Of a stretch of 64,000 bases of DNA, positions 19,097-28,138 are shown one piece after another. A program made the translations under genes and the position numbers. How positions within the stretch are numbered: position 1 is the stretch's first letter; the number at the start of each line of letters is the position of its first letter. This DNA is from Cytobacillus suaedae (GTDB lineage: Bacteria; Bacillota; Bacilli; Bacillales; Bacillaceae_L): assembly GCA_014960805.1 (NCBI GenBank), contig CP063163.1:4427001-4491000 (forward strand), given 5' to 3'. Under the pieces are notes generated by a model, which was given only the letters and a program-made list of their open reading frames with translations, was not told the origin of the DNA and did no database searches.

Positions 19097-20326
19097 ATGA
19101 ACTTACAATCTGGAAAATATTTTTGGCCAACTACTCTTGCTAATCCACCTGAATATCCTCCACTCAGCAAAGATCTTAATTGTGATGTACTTATCATTGG
19201 TGGAGGAAGCTCTGCTGCACAATCTGCCTATTATTTAGCTGATTCAGGACTTGATGTAGTAGTTATTGAAAAAAATAAAATTGGCAGTGGAAGTACTAGT
19301 GCCAATACAGCACTCATTCAATATTCAGGGGAAAAACTGTTTATTAACTTAGTAAATGCATTTGGTAAGGAGTACATAAGTCGGTATTTGCAACTTCTAA
19401 AAGAAGCTATCAATGAGATGGAAGCAGCAACTCTGAAGGCAGAAATTGATAGTGAGTTTTATAGAAGAGATACTCTTTACTTTGCTAGCTGTAAGGAAGA
19501 CATCCAAAAATTAAAAGAAGAGTATATGCTTTTAAAGGACCAGAATTTTGATTTACTCTTCCTTGAAAAGCACCATATCGAAAGTAGATATCCATTTAGT
19601 AGAGATGCAGCAATTTATTCTTATAATGATGGAGAAATAAATCCCTTTAAGTATACACATGCATTATTTGACTATGTTTCTAAAAAAGGTGTGCGTGTAT
19701 TTGAGGAAACAGAAATGAATGGTCACCATTTTGATACCGATCTAGATCAGATGATCATTTCAACAACTTCGGGTTATACCATCCGTGCTCGTAAAGTTAT
19801 TTTTGCAGCAGGCTATGAAGGAATTGATATAAAAAAAGAAAAAAAAGTTTCGTTTGTCAGTACATATAATGTTACCACTACCCAAGTTTTGGACTTCTCA
19901 ACTTGGTATAAACGAACCCTAATCTGGGAGACAGCTCGCCCTTACATTTATATGCGAACCACGGCTGATAATCGAATTATCATTGGAGGATTAGATGAAA
20001 ATACCACCTACCCGGAGGATCGAGATAGTAAACTTATGTCCAAAAAGGACAAGTTAATTGAAGAATTCAACAAAATGTTTCCTACTATACATGTAGAACC
20101 AGAGTTTTATTTAACTGGGTTCTATGGTGGAACTGCAGATGGACTACCCATTATCGGTATTTATGATGAGTATCCTAATAGCTATTTTCTTTTTGGATTC
20201 GGTGACAATGGAACGGTGTATAGCCAGATGTTAGCTAAGATTATTGCACAGGATATTGTTGAAGGAAAAAGTCCAAATATGGAGTTATTTTTACAAGATA
20301 GGCCTTTGCTAAATAAATATAAATAA
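19097..20326 (+). CDS. FAD-dependent oxidoreductase (DAO family)
   Basis: A 409-residue amine/glycine oxidase-type flavoprotein. The N-terminal Rossmann motif is GGGSSAAQSAYYLADSG, followed by VVVIEKNKIGSGSTSANT, which binds ADP and FAD. The usual third glycine of GxGxxG is Ala here. The C-terminal TGFYGGTADGLPIIG and FGFGDNGTVYSQ blocks are typical FAD/substrate elements of gamma-glutamylputrescine oxidase-like enzymes. GGAGGAAATA precedes the ATG. It is alone in its unit, convergent with an aminotransferase gene. The substrate, probably an amine or secondary amino acid, is not known. Confidence 0.82.
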   Translation: MNLQSGKYFWPTTLANPPEYPPLSKDLNCDVLIIGGGSSAAQSAYYLADSGLDVVVIEKNKIGSGSTSANTALIQYSGEKLFINLVNAFGKEYISRYLQLLKEAINEMEAATLKAEIDSEFYRRDTLYFASCKEDIQKLKEEYMLLKDQNFDLLFLEKHHIESRYPFSRDAAIYSYNDGEINPFKYTHALFDYVSKKGVRVFEETEMNGHHFDTDLDQMIISTTSGYTIRARKVIFAAGYEGIDIKKEKKVSFVSTYNVTTTQVLDFSTWYKRTLIWETARPYIYMRTTADNRIIIGGLDENTTYPEDRDSKLMSKKDKLIEEFNKMFPTIHVEPEFYLTGFYGGTADGLPIIGIYDEYPNSYFLFGFGDNGTVYSQMLAKIIAQDIVEGKSPNMELFLQDRPLLNKYK

Positions 20327-20336
20327 TTTTGAAAAG

Positions 20337-20379
20337 GCCATAATCAACGAGGATCCTTATCTTCCTCGTTAATTATGGC
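20337..20379. terminator. Bidirectional terminator
   Basis: Stem of about 16 bp with one mismatch (AACGAGGA pairing TCCTCGTT at its top) between the convergent oxidoreductase and aminotransferase genes. It overlaps the end of the aminotransferase coding sequence. Confidence 0.82.
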
Positions 20380-21556
20380 TTAAAATTTCCCCGAGGATTT
20401 TTATTCCCTTTTGGATATCTCGAGCATCAGCATAGCTAAAAGAAAGACGAAGGTATTCACTTCCTGCAAGTGGATCATAGAAAAAATACTTACCAGGGAC
20501 ATATGCTACCCCTTTGGAAAGAGCCTGTTTTAACAGGTTGTCAGTGTCCACTCCTTGGACTTTAACCCAGACGAAGTACCCTCCTTCCGGAATATACCAA
20601 GAGGCACTTTCTGGAAGATATTTTTCAAGTGCAGCAATCATTATTTTACACTTAGCGTTATATCTTTCCCGTAAAACAGGAAGCCGTTTACCAACATCCC
20701 GTCCTTCTAAAAATGTAGCCATCGTTGCCTGAGCAAATGGATGATCTAAATCCTTCTTAAACCAAGCTAGAGTACTTATTATTTCACTTGGTCCCGCTAC
20801 CCAACCTATTCGCATTCCTGGTGCCACTACCTTTGATAATGAACCAACTTGAATGACTCGATTATCCTTATCCAACGATTTTAAAGAGGCTGGAGGTTTG
20901 AAAAAACTTAACTCTCCGTAAGCATCATCTTCAACAATGAAGAATTTATATTTAGTAGCAAGCTCCAACACGTGTTTGCGACGCTCCATGCTCATCGTGG
21001 TTCCAGTAGGATTATGATAAGTTGGAATAGTATATAAAAACTTTGGTAGGATACGTCCATTTTGTAATCTATCTTGTAGTACTTCTTCTAGTCTATCAGT
21101 TTGTAAGCCATGTTGATCTACTGGTATGCATATAAATTGATTTGTATAATTTTTAAAGATCTCCTGTGCTTCCATATATGTTGGTGATTCTATTGCCACA
21201 ACAGAATTTTGATCAAGAAATATTCGAGCAATCAAATCTATGGCCTGACAAGCACCTGATGTTATTAATAGCTCATCACTGTTTATATAGATATCACGTT
21301 CATCTAATCTTGTTTGGACCTTTTCTTTCAATCTAAAAATACTTGGACTCCCTACATAATGAAGCGGTAAGTCCTTCTCCTCATCTAGGACTGTATTTAC
21401 AGCTGCCTTAATCTCTTCAATAGGAACAAGATTCTTTGCGGGATAACCTGAATTGAGACGTATACACTCATCTGGAATAGTAGACATCCATTCACCTGGG
21501 GGACTATTTCGAAGAGCCTTTTTAATATTTGTTGGAAATATAGAGTCAAATTCCAC
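20369..21556 (-). CDS. PLP-dependent class I/II aminotransferase
   Basis: A 395-residue fold-type I aminotransferase of the 2-aminoadipate/MocR-effector-domain group, without a GntR domain. It has HYVGSPSIFRLKE for substrate binding, YHNPTGTTMS, and the PLP lysine in SLSKVVAPGMRIGW. A TTG at 21577 is in frame, but AAGGAG lies inside that extension and is ten bases upstream of GTG 21556, which I take as the start. Its likely reaction is transamination of a long or aromatic amino acid with 2-oxoglutarate. It has no neighbour that reveals the pathway. Confidence 0.85.
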   Translation of the reverse strand: MEFDSIFPTNIKKALRNSPPGEWMSTIPDECIRLNSGYPAKNLVPIEEIKAAVNTVLDEEKDLPLHYVGSPSIFRLKEKVQTRLDERDIYINSDELLITSGACQAIDLIARIFLDQNSVVAIESPTYMEAQEIFKNYTNQFICIPVDQHGLQTDRLEEVLQDRLQNGRILPKFLYTIPTYHNPTGTTMSMERRKHVLELATKYKFFIVEDDAYGELSFFKPPASLKSLDKDNRVIQVGSLSKVVAPGMRIGWVAGPSEIISTLAWFKKDLDHPFAQATMATFLEGRDVGKRLPVLRERYNAKCKIMIAALEKYLPESASWYIPEGGYFVWVKVQGVDTDNLLKQALSKGVAYVPGKYFFYDPLAGSEYLRLSFSYADARDIQKGIKILGEILSHN

Positions 21557-21628
21557 TTCTATGATTCTCCTTTTCAATCTAATCTTTATTTTATTTACTA
21601 AAGTATCAATAGTTAAAAGGAGATAAAA

Positions 21629-21651
21629 AAGCGCCTATCTACTAGACGCTT
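21629..21651 (-). terminator. Terminator of the ftsZ remnant
   Basis: In minus-strand RNA AAGCGUCUA pairs with UAGGCGCUU (one G-U) around the loop GUAGA, followed by a T-run. It lies 75 bp past the end of the ftsZ-like fragment and before the aminotransferase gene, so the remnant still has its own terminator. Confidence 0.75.
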
Positions 21652-21726
21652 CCTCAGAATAATAATATAGTATATTACCGTTCATTAATTATCATTCCAT
21701 ACGATTTTAGCTTTGTAAGTACTCTG

Positions 21727-21985
21727 TTATTCAGTAAACCCAGTAGCAATGACTGTAACAATAATTTATTCCTTTAGGGTTTCGTCAATAACCGATCCGA
21801 AAATCATGTTTAAATCCTCTTGTGTTGTAGATGCAATAGTATCAGCTGCTTCCTGTACTTCGAATAGACTCAGATTACGACCACCAGTAATATTCATGCC
21901 CTTTAATTGCGTTATTACCTCCGCCACCAACACCTATGACTTTAATTTTGGCAAACTGATTTATATATGTATCGAAATTAATCAT
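21727..21985 (-). pseudogene. Decayed ftsZ paralogue with large internal deletion
   Basis: From ATG 21985, preceded nine bases upstream by a perfect GGAGG, the frame reads MINFDTYINQFAKIKVIGVG then GGGNNAIK. This is the FtsZ N-terminus with the start of its first GTP-binding loop. After a one-base frame change it continues with MNITGGRNLSLFEVQEAAD and then NMIFGSVIDETLKE, an in-frame TAA, and IIVTVIATGFTE. These are the T7-domain blocks found around residues 285-340 of FtsZ. About 250 residues, including most of the GTPase domain, are missing, and the C-terminal linker and tail are gone. It cannot polymerise. The normal ftsZ should lie in the division cluster elsewhere. Confidence 0.85.
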
Positions 21986-22042
21986 GTTTCACTTCCTCCT
22001 ACTAGATCTAATAACAACTCTTTATACAATTCATGTAATTTG

Positions 22043-22057
22043 ATGTTGTTACAACAT
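22043..22057. promoter_or_regulatory. Palindrome upstream of the ftsZ remnant
   Basis: ATGTTGT-T-ACAACAT is a perfect 7-1-7 inverted repeat 58 bp upstream of the remnant's ATG, just before a TATAAA-like -10 on the minus strand. It could be an operator of the former gene. The binding protein is unknown. Confidence 0.4.
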
Positions 22058-22087
22058 TTTTTGAAGTGAAATTCGTTTTTTTGTCAA

Positions 22088-22139
22088 AAAAAGAGATTAC
22101 TTTATTTACAATTTAATTACAAATAAAATAATCCCTTTC
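22088..22139 (-). terminator. Terminator of the radical SAM gene
   Basis: Long imperfect stem (GGGATTA pairing TAATCTC at its base, AT-rich arms) followed on the minus strand by seven T, just past the stop at 22148. Confidence 0.7.
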
Positions 22140-22147
22140 ATATTCGT

Positions 22148-23026
22148 TTATTTCCCAAACCTTTTACGGTATCCACACTTACGACAAAGTTCCTCAACTG
22201 CTTCTCTTCTAGAAAACCCATCAACTATATTTTTTGCTCGGTCTCCTTCAATAATTTCTGAAAACGTGGAGTTGTTAATATTACCAAGATTGATAATGCC
22301 CTCACCATCTAAACAACAAGGAATAACGGTCCCATTTGCCAAGATCCCAGCTTGATTACGAAGGCCATGACAGAAGCCTTTTCCATCGTCCTCTTCCTCA
22401 TGTAGTGCAGGCCATTGAAATTCATAATCTTGGTTAATGAAGATTCGCTCTGCTAGTTTAACGCCACTGCCTGGAGTAATCTTTTCTTCAATCTTATAAT
22501 CTAGAGCAAATTCTTTCTCTATAATCTCTAGGACCTCTCGATTTCGTTGTTTTTCAAGATTCGTCATATTATCTTGTGTGAGATTCCAGAGTCTTAACGA
22601 AACAATTAATTCAGATTGACTTGTTGCTTCTTTTATAAATGAAAGGACACTTCCAACATATCCTTCTTTATCTACCGAACCAGCATGACCATCAAAGCTA
22701 TGAAGCGAAAAATTCATCTGTCTTAGCGCAGGTTTATTTAATAGTTTATGCTTATTTTTATTTATTAACGTTCCATTGGTTGTAATGTTAACTTTAAACC
22801 CTTTTTCATGGGCCAAGTCTAGTAATTGATCGATTTTAGGATGAAGCAATGGCTCACCTTTTACATGCAAATATATAAAATCTGTGTGAGGCTTAATTTG
22901 CTCTAATCTCTTTGAGAAATCATCCACAGAAATAAATTGTTTTTGACGTTCAGTGGGTGGACAGAAACTACAAGCTAAATTACAAACACTCGTAATTTCG
23001 AGGTAAAACTTTTTAAACTTCTTCAA
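22148..23026 (-). CDS. Radical SAM/SPASM domain protein
   Basis: A 292-residue radical SAM enzyme. Cys15, Cys19 and Cys22 (CNLACSFC) bind the 4Fe-4S cluster that cleaves S-adenosylmethionine. GEPLLHP near 57 is the SAM-binding GGE-like motif. The C-terminal SPASM domain has CHGL, CCLDG and CRKCGYRK cysteines for an auxiliary cluster. GTG 23047 is in frame, but GGGG stands eight bases before TTG 23026, which is preferred. SPASM proteins modify ribosomal peptides or enzymes. I find no precursor peptide ORF beside it, so the substrate is open. It is divergent from the ClC channel. Confidence 0.85.
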   Translation of the reverse strand: MKKFKKFYLEITSVCNLACSFCPPTERQKQFISVDDFSKRLEQIKPHTDFIYLHVKGEPLLHPKIDQLLDLAHEKGFKVNITTNGTLINKNKHKLLNKPALRQMNFSLHSFDGHAGSVDKEGYVGSVLSFIKEATSQSELIVSLRLWNLTQDNMTNLEKQRNREVLEIIEKEFALDYKIEEKITPGSGVKLAERIFINQDYEFQWPALHEEEDDGKGFCHGLRNQAGILANGTVIPCCLDGEGIINLGNINNSTFSEIIEGDRAKNIVDGFSRREAVEELCRKCGYRKRFGK

Positions 23027-23252
23027 CTCAAATTCCCCTTCTTTCACTACCTAAAGCAGATGAATTAATCTATTCACTATTAGACCATAATTCTTCATAA
23101 AAGGATATATGCTTATTCAAGGAAATCCAAAGAGTTACGTTGTTATCGAAGTTTATCTTTCAAATACATTCATATATTTTTAATCATTTTTCCATTCTAA
23201 GGCAAAAATAAGGCGATTGGTGATAAATAGGTTGAAATGAGGTAACGTCTAA

Positions 23253-24557
23253 ATGGATATCACACGAAAGTATCAGAACTTCTTTTTACTACTCGGTCAA
23301 TGGATTATTATAGGAAGCATAATTGGCATAGTTGTTGGCTCTACAACACATTTCCTTCTAGAAATAAACGATTACCTAGGAGACGTTCGGATGAAAAGAG
23401 ATTGGCTAATTTATCTTCTTCCTTTAGGTGGCCTAATTATAGGATACATATATATGAGCTATGGAAAGGTTTCTGTGAATAATACATTAAATGATACTGC
23501 TAAACTAAATAATCTAGTGATTGATACAGTTCACGGAAAAAAAGAAGTACCTCTAAGGATGGGACCAATCGTTTATTTTGGGACTTTTCTAACTGTCCTT
23601 TTTGGGGGTTCGACTGGAAGAGAAGGTGCCGCTGTCCAAATGGGAGCCAGTGTAGCCGCCGCAGTCAAAAAATTTTTTGAATTTAACAGGATCGAAACAA
23701 AAACAATCATCATGAGTGGGATAAGTGCTGGCTTTGGCGCTGCCTTTGGAGCGCCCATAACAGGTGCTATTTTTGGAATGGAAATGTCTGCTCTAGGAAA
23801 GATGAAATTTGAAGCACTTGTCCCTTGTCTTACCGCCAGCTTTATTGGTCATTTTATTACAACAGGAGCATGGGAACATAAGCATGAACATTTCATTATA
23901 CAAAGCATACCTGATTTTTCTGTTATTACATTTTTAAAAGTAATTCTCGTATCTATTATTTTTGGTCTACTAAGTGCTTTATACTGTCAACTGAGGCATG
24001 GAATAGAAACTTTCACTGAGAAGTTTTTCAAGAAAAACCATATGAAAAGAGCATTTATCGGGGGAATTGTGATTGTGGGATTAACTTTGGTAGTTGGCTC
24101 ACAGGATTACAATGGTCGTGGATTAGAGATGTTAGAACAATCCTTTAAAGAAGAGGTCCCTCCATTTGCGTTTTTAGCCAAACTTATATTTACAGCTGTG
24201 ACCTTAGGTACCGGGTTTGTTGGTGGAGAGGCCATCCCCTTATTTTTTATGGGTGCAACATTAGGCAATAGCTTACATACAATTGTGGATTTACCTATGT
24301 CTTTTCTAGCTGCACTGGGACTGATTGCTGCATTTTGTGGTGGAGCTAACACCCCAATAGCAGCCTTCCTATTAGCAATGGAGATGTTTGATGGAAAAGG
24401 ACTCGAGTACTTCTTCATAGCTTGTATTGTTAGTTACGTATTTTCAGGTCATCCCGGGCTATGGCCTTCGCAAAAAATATATGAGCCTAAAAGTAGGTTA
24501 TATCAAGTCGCTCAAGGTGAGACCATTGAGAATGTTGAAAAAAAGAAGAAGCTTTAA
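23253..24557 (+). CDS. ClC-family chloride channel/transporter
   Basis: A 434-residue membrane protein with ten or more hydrophobic segments. It contains GSTGREGAAVQMGAS near 123-137, the ClC GKxGPxxH-type anion-selectivity block with its gating Glu in GREGAAVQ, and GFVGGEAIPLFFMGA near 320, the second conserved block. There are no C-terminal CBS domains. Bacterial homologues exchange chloride or fluoride for protons. Fluoride-type ClCs carry different motifs, so chloride is more likely. The ATG at 23253 has a modest GAGGTAACG site. The acyl-CoA dehydrogenase gene follows 90 bp downstream on the same strand. Confidence 0.9.
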   Translation: MDITRKYQNFFLLLGQWIIIGSIIGIVVGSTTHFLLEINDYLGDVRMKRDWLIYLLPLGGLIIGYIYMSYGKVSVNNTLNDTAKLNNLVIDTVHGKKEVPLRMGPIVYFGTFLTVLFGGSTGREGAAVQMGASVAAAVKKFFEFNRIETKTIIMSGISAGFGAAFGAPITGAIFGMEMSALGKMKFEALVPCLTASFIGHFITTGAWEHKHEHFIIQSIPDFSVITFLKVILVSIIFGLLSALYCQLRHGIETFTEKFFKKNHMKRAFIGGIVIVGLTLVVGSQDYNGRGLEMLEQSFKEEVPPFAFLAKLIFTAVTLGTGFVGGEAIPLFFMGATLGNSLHTIVDLPMSFLAALGLIAAFCGGANTPIAAFLLAMEMFDGKGLEYFFIACIVSYVFSGHPGLWPSQKIYEPKSRLYQVAQGETIENVEKKKKL

Positions 24558-24647
24558 TCATGAATAGAAAGCAAATGATTATCAAATCTAATGCTACTTT
24601 ACTATACTAAAGAAGACATAATTTTTAAAGTAGAACGGAGGGGTCAT

Positions 24648-25802
24648 TTGAATCAACCTGATACATCATCTGTTCCATTTAAGGATTTACGAAAAACTGC
24701 TGAGGGATTATCTAAACGTTTTCAAGAAAGGGCAAATGAGTCAAGTATAGATGGTGATTGGCTAATCACTAATTTAGACGATTTAAAAGAAGCTAACTTC
24801 CTTGCTCTAACGGTTCCTACAAAGTTTGGTGGATATGGCTTAAATTTATATGAATTCATTCAAATCCAGGAAATTCTCGCTCAAGGCGATGGGGCCACAG
24901 CACTATCCATAGGATGGCACCTTGGAATCATATTAGAAACGAGTGAGAGTTGTACATGGGACCCCAAATTATATGAATGGCTATGTAAGCAAATTGTAAA
25001 TAACAAGGTGTTAATTAATGCTGCCTCATCTGAAAAGGCTACGGGTAGTCCGGCAAGAGGAGGCCTACCAACAACAAAAGCCACGAAGGACGGAAAGGAT
25101 TGGATCATTAAGGGTGAAAAATCCTTTACTTCAATGGCTATTGCGTTAGATTATGCTCTTGTCACAGCTCAAATAAGTGATACAGGTAAAAAAGGAATAT
25201 TCCTTGTTGACCAAAAACGAGCTGGGGTGAGTGTTGAGGAAACTTGGGACAGTATTTCTATGAAAGCAACGAAAAGTGATGATTTGATTTTAGATAATGT
25301 AAGGGTAGGTCAGGATGCCCTTTTAGTTGAGGAAGGAGCCAGTAATGTTCCAAAGGGCTGGCTTCTCCACATTCCCGCTGTTTATTTAGGCATTGCCTTG
25401 GCAGCAAGAGATTACGCAGTTTCGTTTGCTTATGACTACCATCCAAACTCCTTGCCAGGTCCCATCATAGAGGTTCCTGAGGTTCAACGAAAAATAGGTG
25501 AAATGGAACTTGAGTTATATAAGGCGAAGGAAATTCTTCACTCCATTTCTCAAAAATGGGTAAGCCATCCTGAGATGAGAGTAGACATGTCACATGAATT
25601 AGGTGCGGTTAAACATATTGTCACGAACAGTGCTAACGATGTTGTTGACATAGCGATGAGAATTGTTGGTGCACGTAGTTTATCAGAAAAAAATCCGCTT
25701 CAACGATACTTTCGTGATGTAAGGGCTGGTTTACACAATCCCCCTGCCGATGAAATTGTCATTCAACAGTTGGCACAAAGGGTGATAAAGAATAGAGGCT
25801 GA
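24648..25802 (+). CDS. Acyl-CoA dehydrogenase family flavoprotein
   Basis: A 384-residue protein of the acyl-CoA dehydrogenase fold. The N-terminal helical domain ends near residue 105. AASSEKATGSP corresponds to the family's FAD-contacting strand, GEKSFTSMA to the G-x-K-x-(F/Y)-I-(T/S) block, and the C-terminal helices include IVGARSLSEKNPLQRYFRD, which binds FAD from the other subunit. An upstream ATG (24591) has no ribosome binding site, while CGGAGGGG lies six bases before TTG 24648, so I use that. The catalytic Glu is not obvious, and it may be a monooxygenase-type (DszC-like) member. Substrate unknown. Confidence 0.82.
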   Translation: MNQPDTSSVPFKDLRKTAEGLSKRFQERANESSIDGDWLITNLDDLKEANFLALTVPTKFGGYGLNLYEFIQIQEILAQGDGATALSIGWHLGIILETSESCTWDPKLYEWLCKQIVNNKVLINAASSEKATGSPARGGLPTTKATKDGKDWIIKGEKSFTSMAIALDYALVTAQISDTGKKGIFLVDQKRAGVSVEETWDSISMKATKSDDLILDNVRVGQDALLVEEGASNVPKGWLLHIPAVYLGIALAARDYAVSFAYDYHPNSLPGPIIEVPEVQRKIGEMELELYKAKEILHSISQKWVSHPEMRVDMSHELGAVKHIVTNSANDVVDIAMRIVGARSLSEKNPLQRYFRDVRAGLHNPPADEIVIQQLAQRVIKNRG

Positions 25803-25808
25803 AAAGAG

Positions 25809-25843
25809 AAAGAACCTTGCTCATTGAAGTAAGGTTCTTTTTA
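25809..25843. terminator. Bidirectional terminator
   Basis: Ten-bp stem AAAGAACCTT (25809-25818) with AAGGTTCTTT (25831-25840), flanked by A and T runs, between convergent genes. Confidence 0.85.
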
Positions 25844-25867
25844 GTTAATGAGGTTGCGATTTAGACC

Positions 25868-26722
25868 TTATTGTCTTACTAATAAGCGAATACGATTCCC
25901 TGAAGGATCTGTAGTGACGATAGAATCTTCTTCTTCCTTAACAGTTGCCCCCATTTCATTTAACTGTGAAATAATTGTATTTTTCTTTTCCTCACTAGAA
26001 AGCATTAAGGTAAAGGATTCTAATCCAACACTATTAGTTGGAGGAATAGGTGCACCTAAGCCATTCCATGTATTTAAACCAATATGATGGTGGTATTTGC
26101 CATCAGAAATAAAAAGTGCCTGAGTACCGAACCTGTTTACTACTTCAAACCCAAGTCCCTTGGTATAAAACTCTTCGGTTTTTCTCAGTTCTGAAACATG
26201 CAAATGGATATGCCCCATAACTGTTTCATCAGGTAACCCTTCCCAAGATTCTAGCTTCCCAACAGATAGAAGGTCTTGAAAATTCAATGGATCAACTGTC
26301 ATTTCTACTTCACCATTACTCCAATTCCATTGAGAAGAATCTCGATCTACGTAAATTTCAATTCCATTTCCATCCGGATCAGACAAGTAGAGTGCCTCAC
26401 TTACAAGATGATCAGAAGACTCAAACTGTAAGCCTATTTCCATGAAATGTTGTACTATCTTAGCCAAATTAATACGTTTAGGTAGAAGGAGAGCAAAATG
26501 ATATAACCCTGTTGTTCTTCCTTGTTTTGGAACTACATGGTCTGGCTGTTCTATTGATAATAAAGCTGTTTTTCCATCTGCAGTAAATATAGCAGACCGA
26601 TCCGTTTGTTCCAATATCTTAAAGCCGATAGTGTCTTTATAAAAAGCGATAGAACGTTGTAAGTTTTGTATCCTTAGGTTCACTTGATCTACAAATGTAA
26701 TAGGTTCACGGTGAAAATTCAT
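25868..26722 (-). CDS. VOC-family dioxygenase, CatE-like
   Basis: A 284-residue protein made of two vicinal-oxygen-chelate modules (about 8-125 and 165-284), the layout and length of B. subtilis CatE/YfiE, a catechol-2,3-dioxygenase. Ligand positions are incomplete. The first module has His94-region YHFALLLP and Glu in GIEIYV but Gln/Asn instead of the first His. The second has His in GHIHLHV and YHHHIGLNTW but Arg-Leu where Glu is expected (NRIRLLV). So metal binding may differ or be weak. An extradiol dioxygenase or a glyoxalase-like enzyme is possible. AGGAGGT precedes the ATG. Confidence 0.8.
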   Translation of the reverse strand: MNFHREPITFVDQVNLRIQNLQRSIAFYKDTIGFKILEQTDRSAIFTADGKTALLSIEQPDHVVPKQGRTTGLYHFALLLPKRINLAKIVQHFMEIGLQFESSDHLVSEALYLSDPDGNGIEIYVDRDSSQWNWSNGEVEMTVDPLNFQDLLSVGKLESWEGLPDETVMGHIHLHVSELRKTEEFYTKGLGFEVVNRFGTQALFISDGKYHHHIGLNTWNGLGAPIPPTNSVGLESFTLMLSSEEKKNTIISQLNEMGATVKEEEDSIVTTDPSGNRIRLLVRQ

Positions 26723-26843
26723 TTAGATTACCTCCTGATAAATAAAGATTCTATCACAAATAGTTACTAAGTTACTTTATGTAAGTTAGTGTATTATTAT
26801 AATGTAATTTAGTCAATTAACTTATTTTGGGGGTTCATAGTAA

Positions 26844-26872
26844 AGAGCCTTACTCTATGCGAGCAAGGCTCT
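26844..26872 (-). terminator. Terminator of the KinB-like kinase gene
   Basis: Eight-bp stem AGAGCCTT (26844-26851) with AAGGCTCT (26865-26872), downstream of the kinase gene on the minus strand. The T-run is short. Confidence 0.6.
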
Positions 26873-26935
26873 ATCTCTCTAAGAATAAGACAATTAGTAT
26901 GCCCACTACACAACAACTAACTCCACCAGAAGTGA

Positions 26936-28138
26936 TTAGATGGATGGAAATTGTACCGTAACTGTAGTGCCCTGCCCTTTAGAAGACTGGAAATTAATCG
27001 TGCCTCTAAATTTTTCAACGATATTAAAGCAAATCATCATACCTAATCCGGTACCTTTACTTTTTAATGAGTAAAAAGGAGTACCTAATGAGGCTACCTC
27101 TTCCTTTGACATTCCACGCCCATGATCTATTATTTTAATGACAACAAAATTCTTTTCACTTTCTGCTGTCACTTGAACTGTATCACCAATATTTGAAGCT
27201 TCTATCGCGTTCTTAATAAGATTAATGAGCAATTGTTTAAACTCTATAGTATTCGCAGAAATCACACAATCTCCATTTACACTTAATTCAATGGATTTAT
27301 CATGTATAAGTCCATATGAATAAAGCAAATCGGTTACACTTTGAAGAATAACCTTTACATCTACAACTTCGGTCACTTTTTCTTTTTCTGGTTTAGCCAT
27401 CGTTAAAAACTGTGAAATGACCTGTTCAGCCGTTTTTAATTCATCAATCATCAAAGTACAATGTCGTTTTTGATCGTCACTGAATCTTTTGTCTTGTTCA
27501 AATAACTGCAAAAATCCACTGACAACAGTTAAAGGATTTCTAATCTCATGTGCAACCGCAGCTGCAAGTTGACCGGTTGTCTTTAAACGCTCCGTCTGTT
27601 GGATTTGTTCATAATAGAGTTGTAGCCTTTTTATATGTAAATTTGTTACATAAAAAATAAAATAAATTATGATTTGACTAGCAACAAAGTTCGCAAAATT
27701 CCCTATTAAATCTTGTTCAATATGCGGATAGACATGCCCCTTGTCAAAGACAATAATAAACCCAAATATAAGCGTTGTAGATACAAAGTTAAATAACAAA
27801 GAAAAATAAAAAAGCTTTGAATCAAAATACAAGATAGAAAGGGCCGGAATAAAACATAGAAAAATAAAGGTAGAGAAGGTTTCAGGATAAAAAATAAAGA
27901 GCATATAAAAGAAAACGGATGAAACAATGATGATTATGATCCTATGAAAACCAGTACTTTTCTTAGGATAAAGCAGTAAACACACAGACAGAATTACCAC
28001 TAGTATACAATGAGCTATATATCCAAATTCAAATCTACCAAAACGTGGATTATCAACGAACAACCCCGATATCATGATGGCTACAATAGACCATACGACT
28101 ATATAATATATTTTTTTATTAAAATTAATCTCCTTCAT
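26936..28138 (-). CDS. Membrane sensor histidine kinase (sporulation kinase KinB-like)
   Basis: A 400-residue kinase. Six hydrophobic helices fill residues 1-170 with very short loops, a 5TM/6TM sensor like that of KinB and related phosphorelay kinases. The HisKA domain has phospho-acceptor His197 in AAAVAHEIRNPL. The ATPase domain has NLIKNAIEAS, DHGRGMS and KGTGLGM. No response regulator is adjacent, which is usual for kinases feeding the Spo0F phosphorelay. AAAAGGGG lies five bases before ATG 28138, so the upstream ATG at 28168 is not used. Assignment to the phosphorelay is inference from orphan status and architecture. Confidence 0.85.
   Translation of the reverse strand: MKEINFNKKIYYIVVWSIVAIMISGLFVDNPRFGRFEFGYIAHCILVVILSVCLLLYPKKSTGFHRIIIIIVSSVFFYMLFIFYPETFSTFIFLCFIPALSILYFDSKLFYFSLLFNFVSTTLIFGFIIVFDKGHVYPHIEQDLIGNFANFVASQIIIYFIFYVTNLHIKRLQLYYEQIQQTERLKTTGQLAAAVAHEIRNPLTVVSGFLQLFEQDKRFSDDQKRHCTLMIDELKTAEQVISQFLTMAKPEKEKVTEVVDVKVILQSVTDLLYSYGLIHDKSIELSVNGDCVISANTIEFKQLLINLIKNAIEASNIGDTVQVTAESEKNFVVIKIIDHGRGMSKEEVASLGTPFYSLKSKGTGLGMMICFNIVEKFRGTINFQSSKGQGTTVTVQFPSI

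Noticed and set aside
21749-22069. 106-residue plus-strand ORF
   Set aside because: It is antisense to the ftsZ remnant and has no ribosome site; the FtsZ-like reading on the minus strand explains the sequence.
22148-23252. RiPP precursor peptide for the radical SAM/SPASM protein
   Set aside because: No short ORF with a ribosome site and a plausible leader-core layout was found in the flanking intergenic regions.
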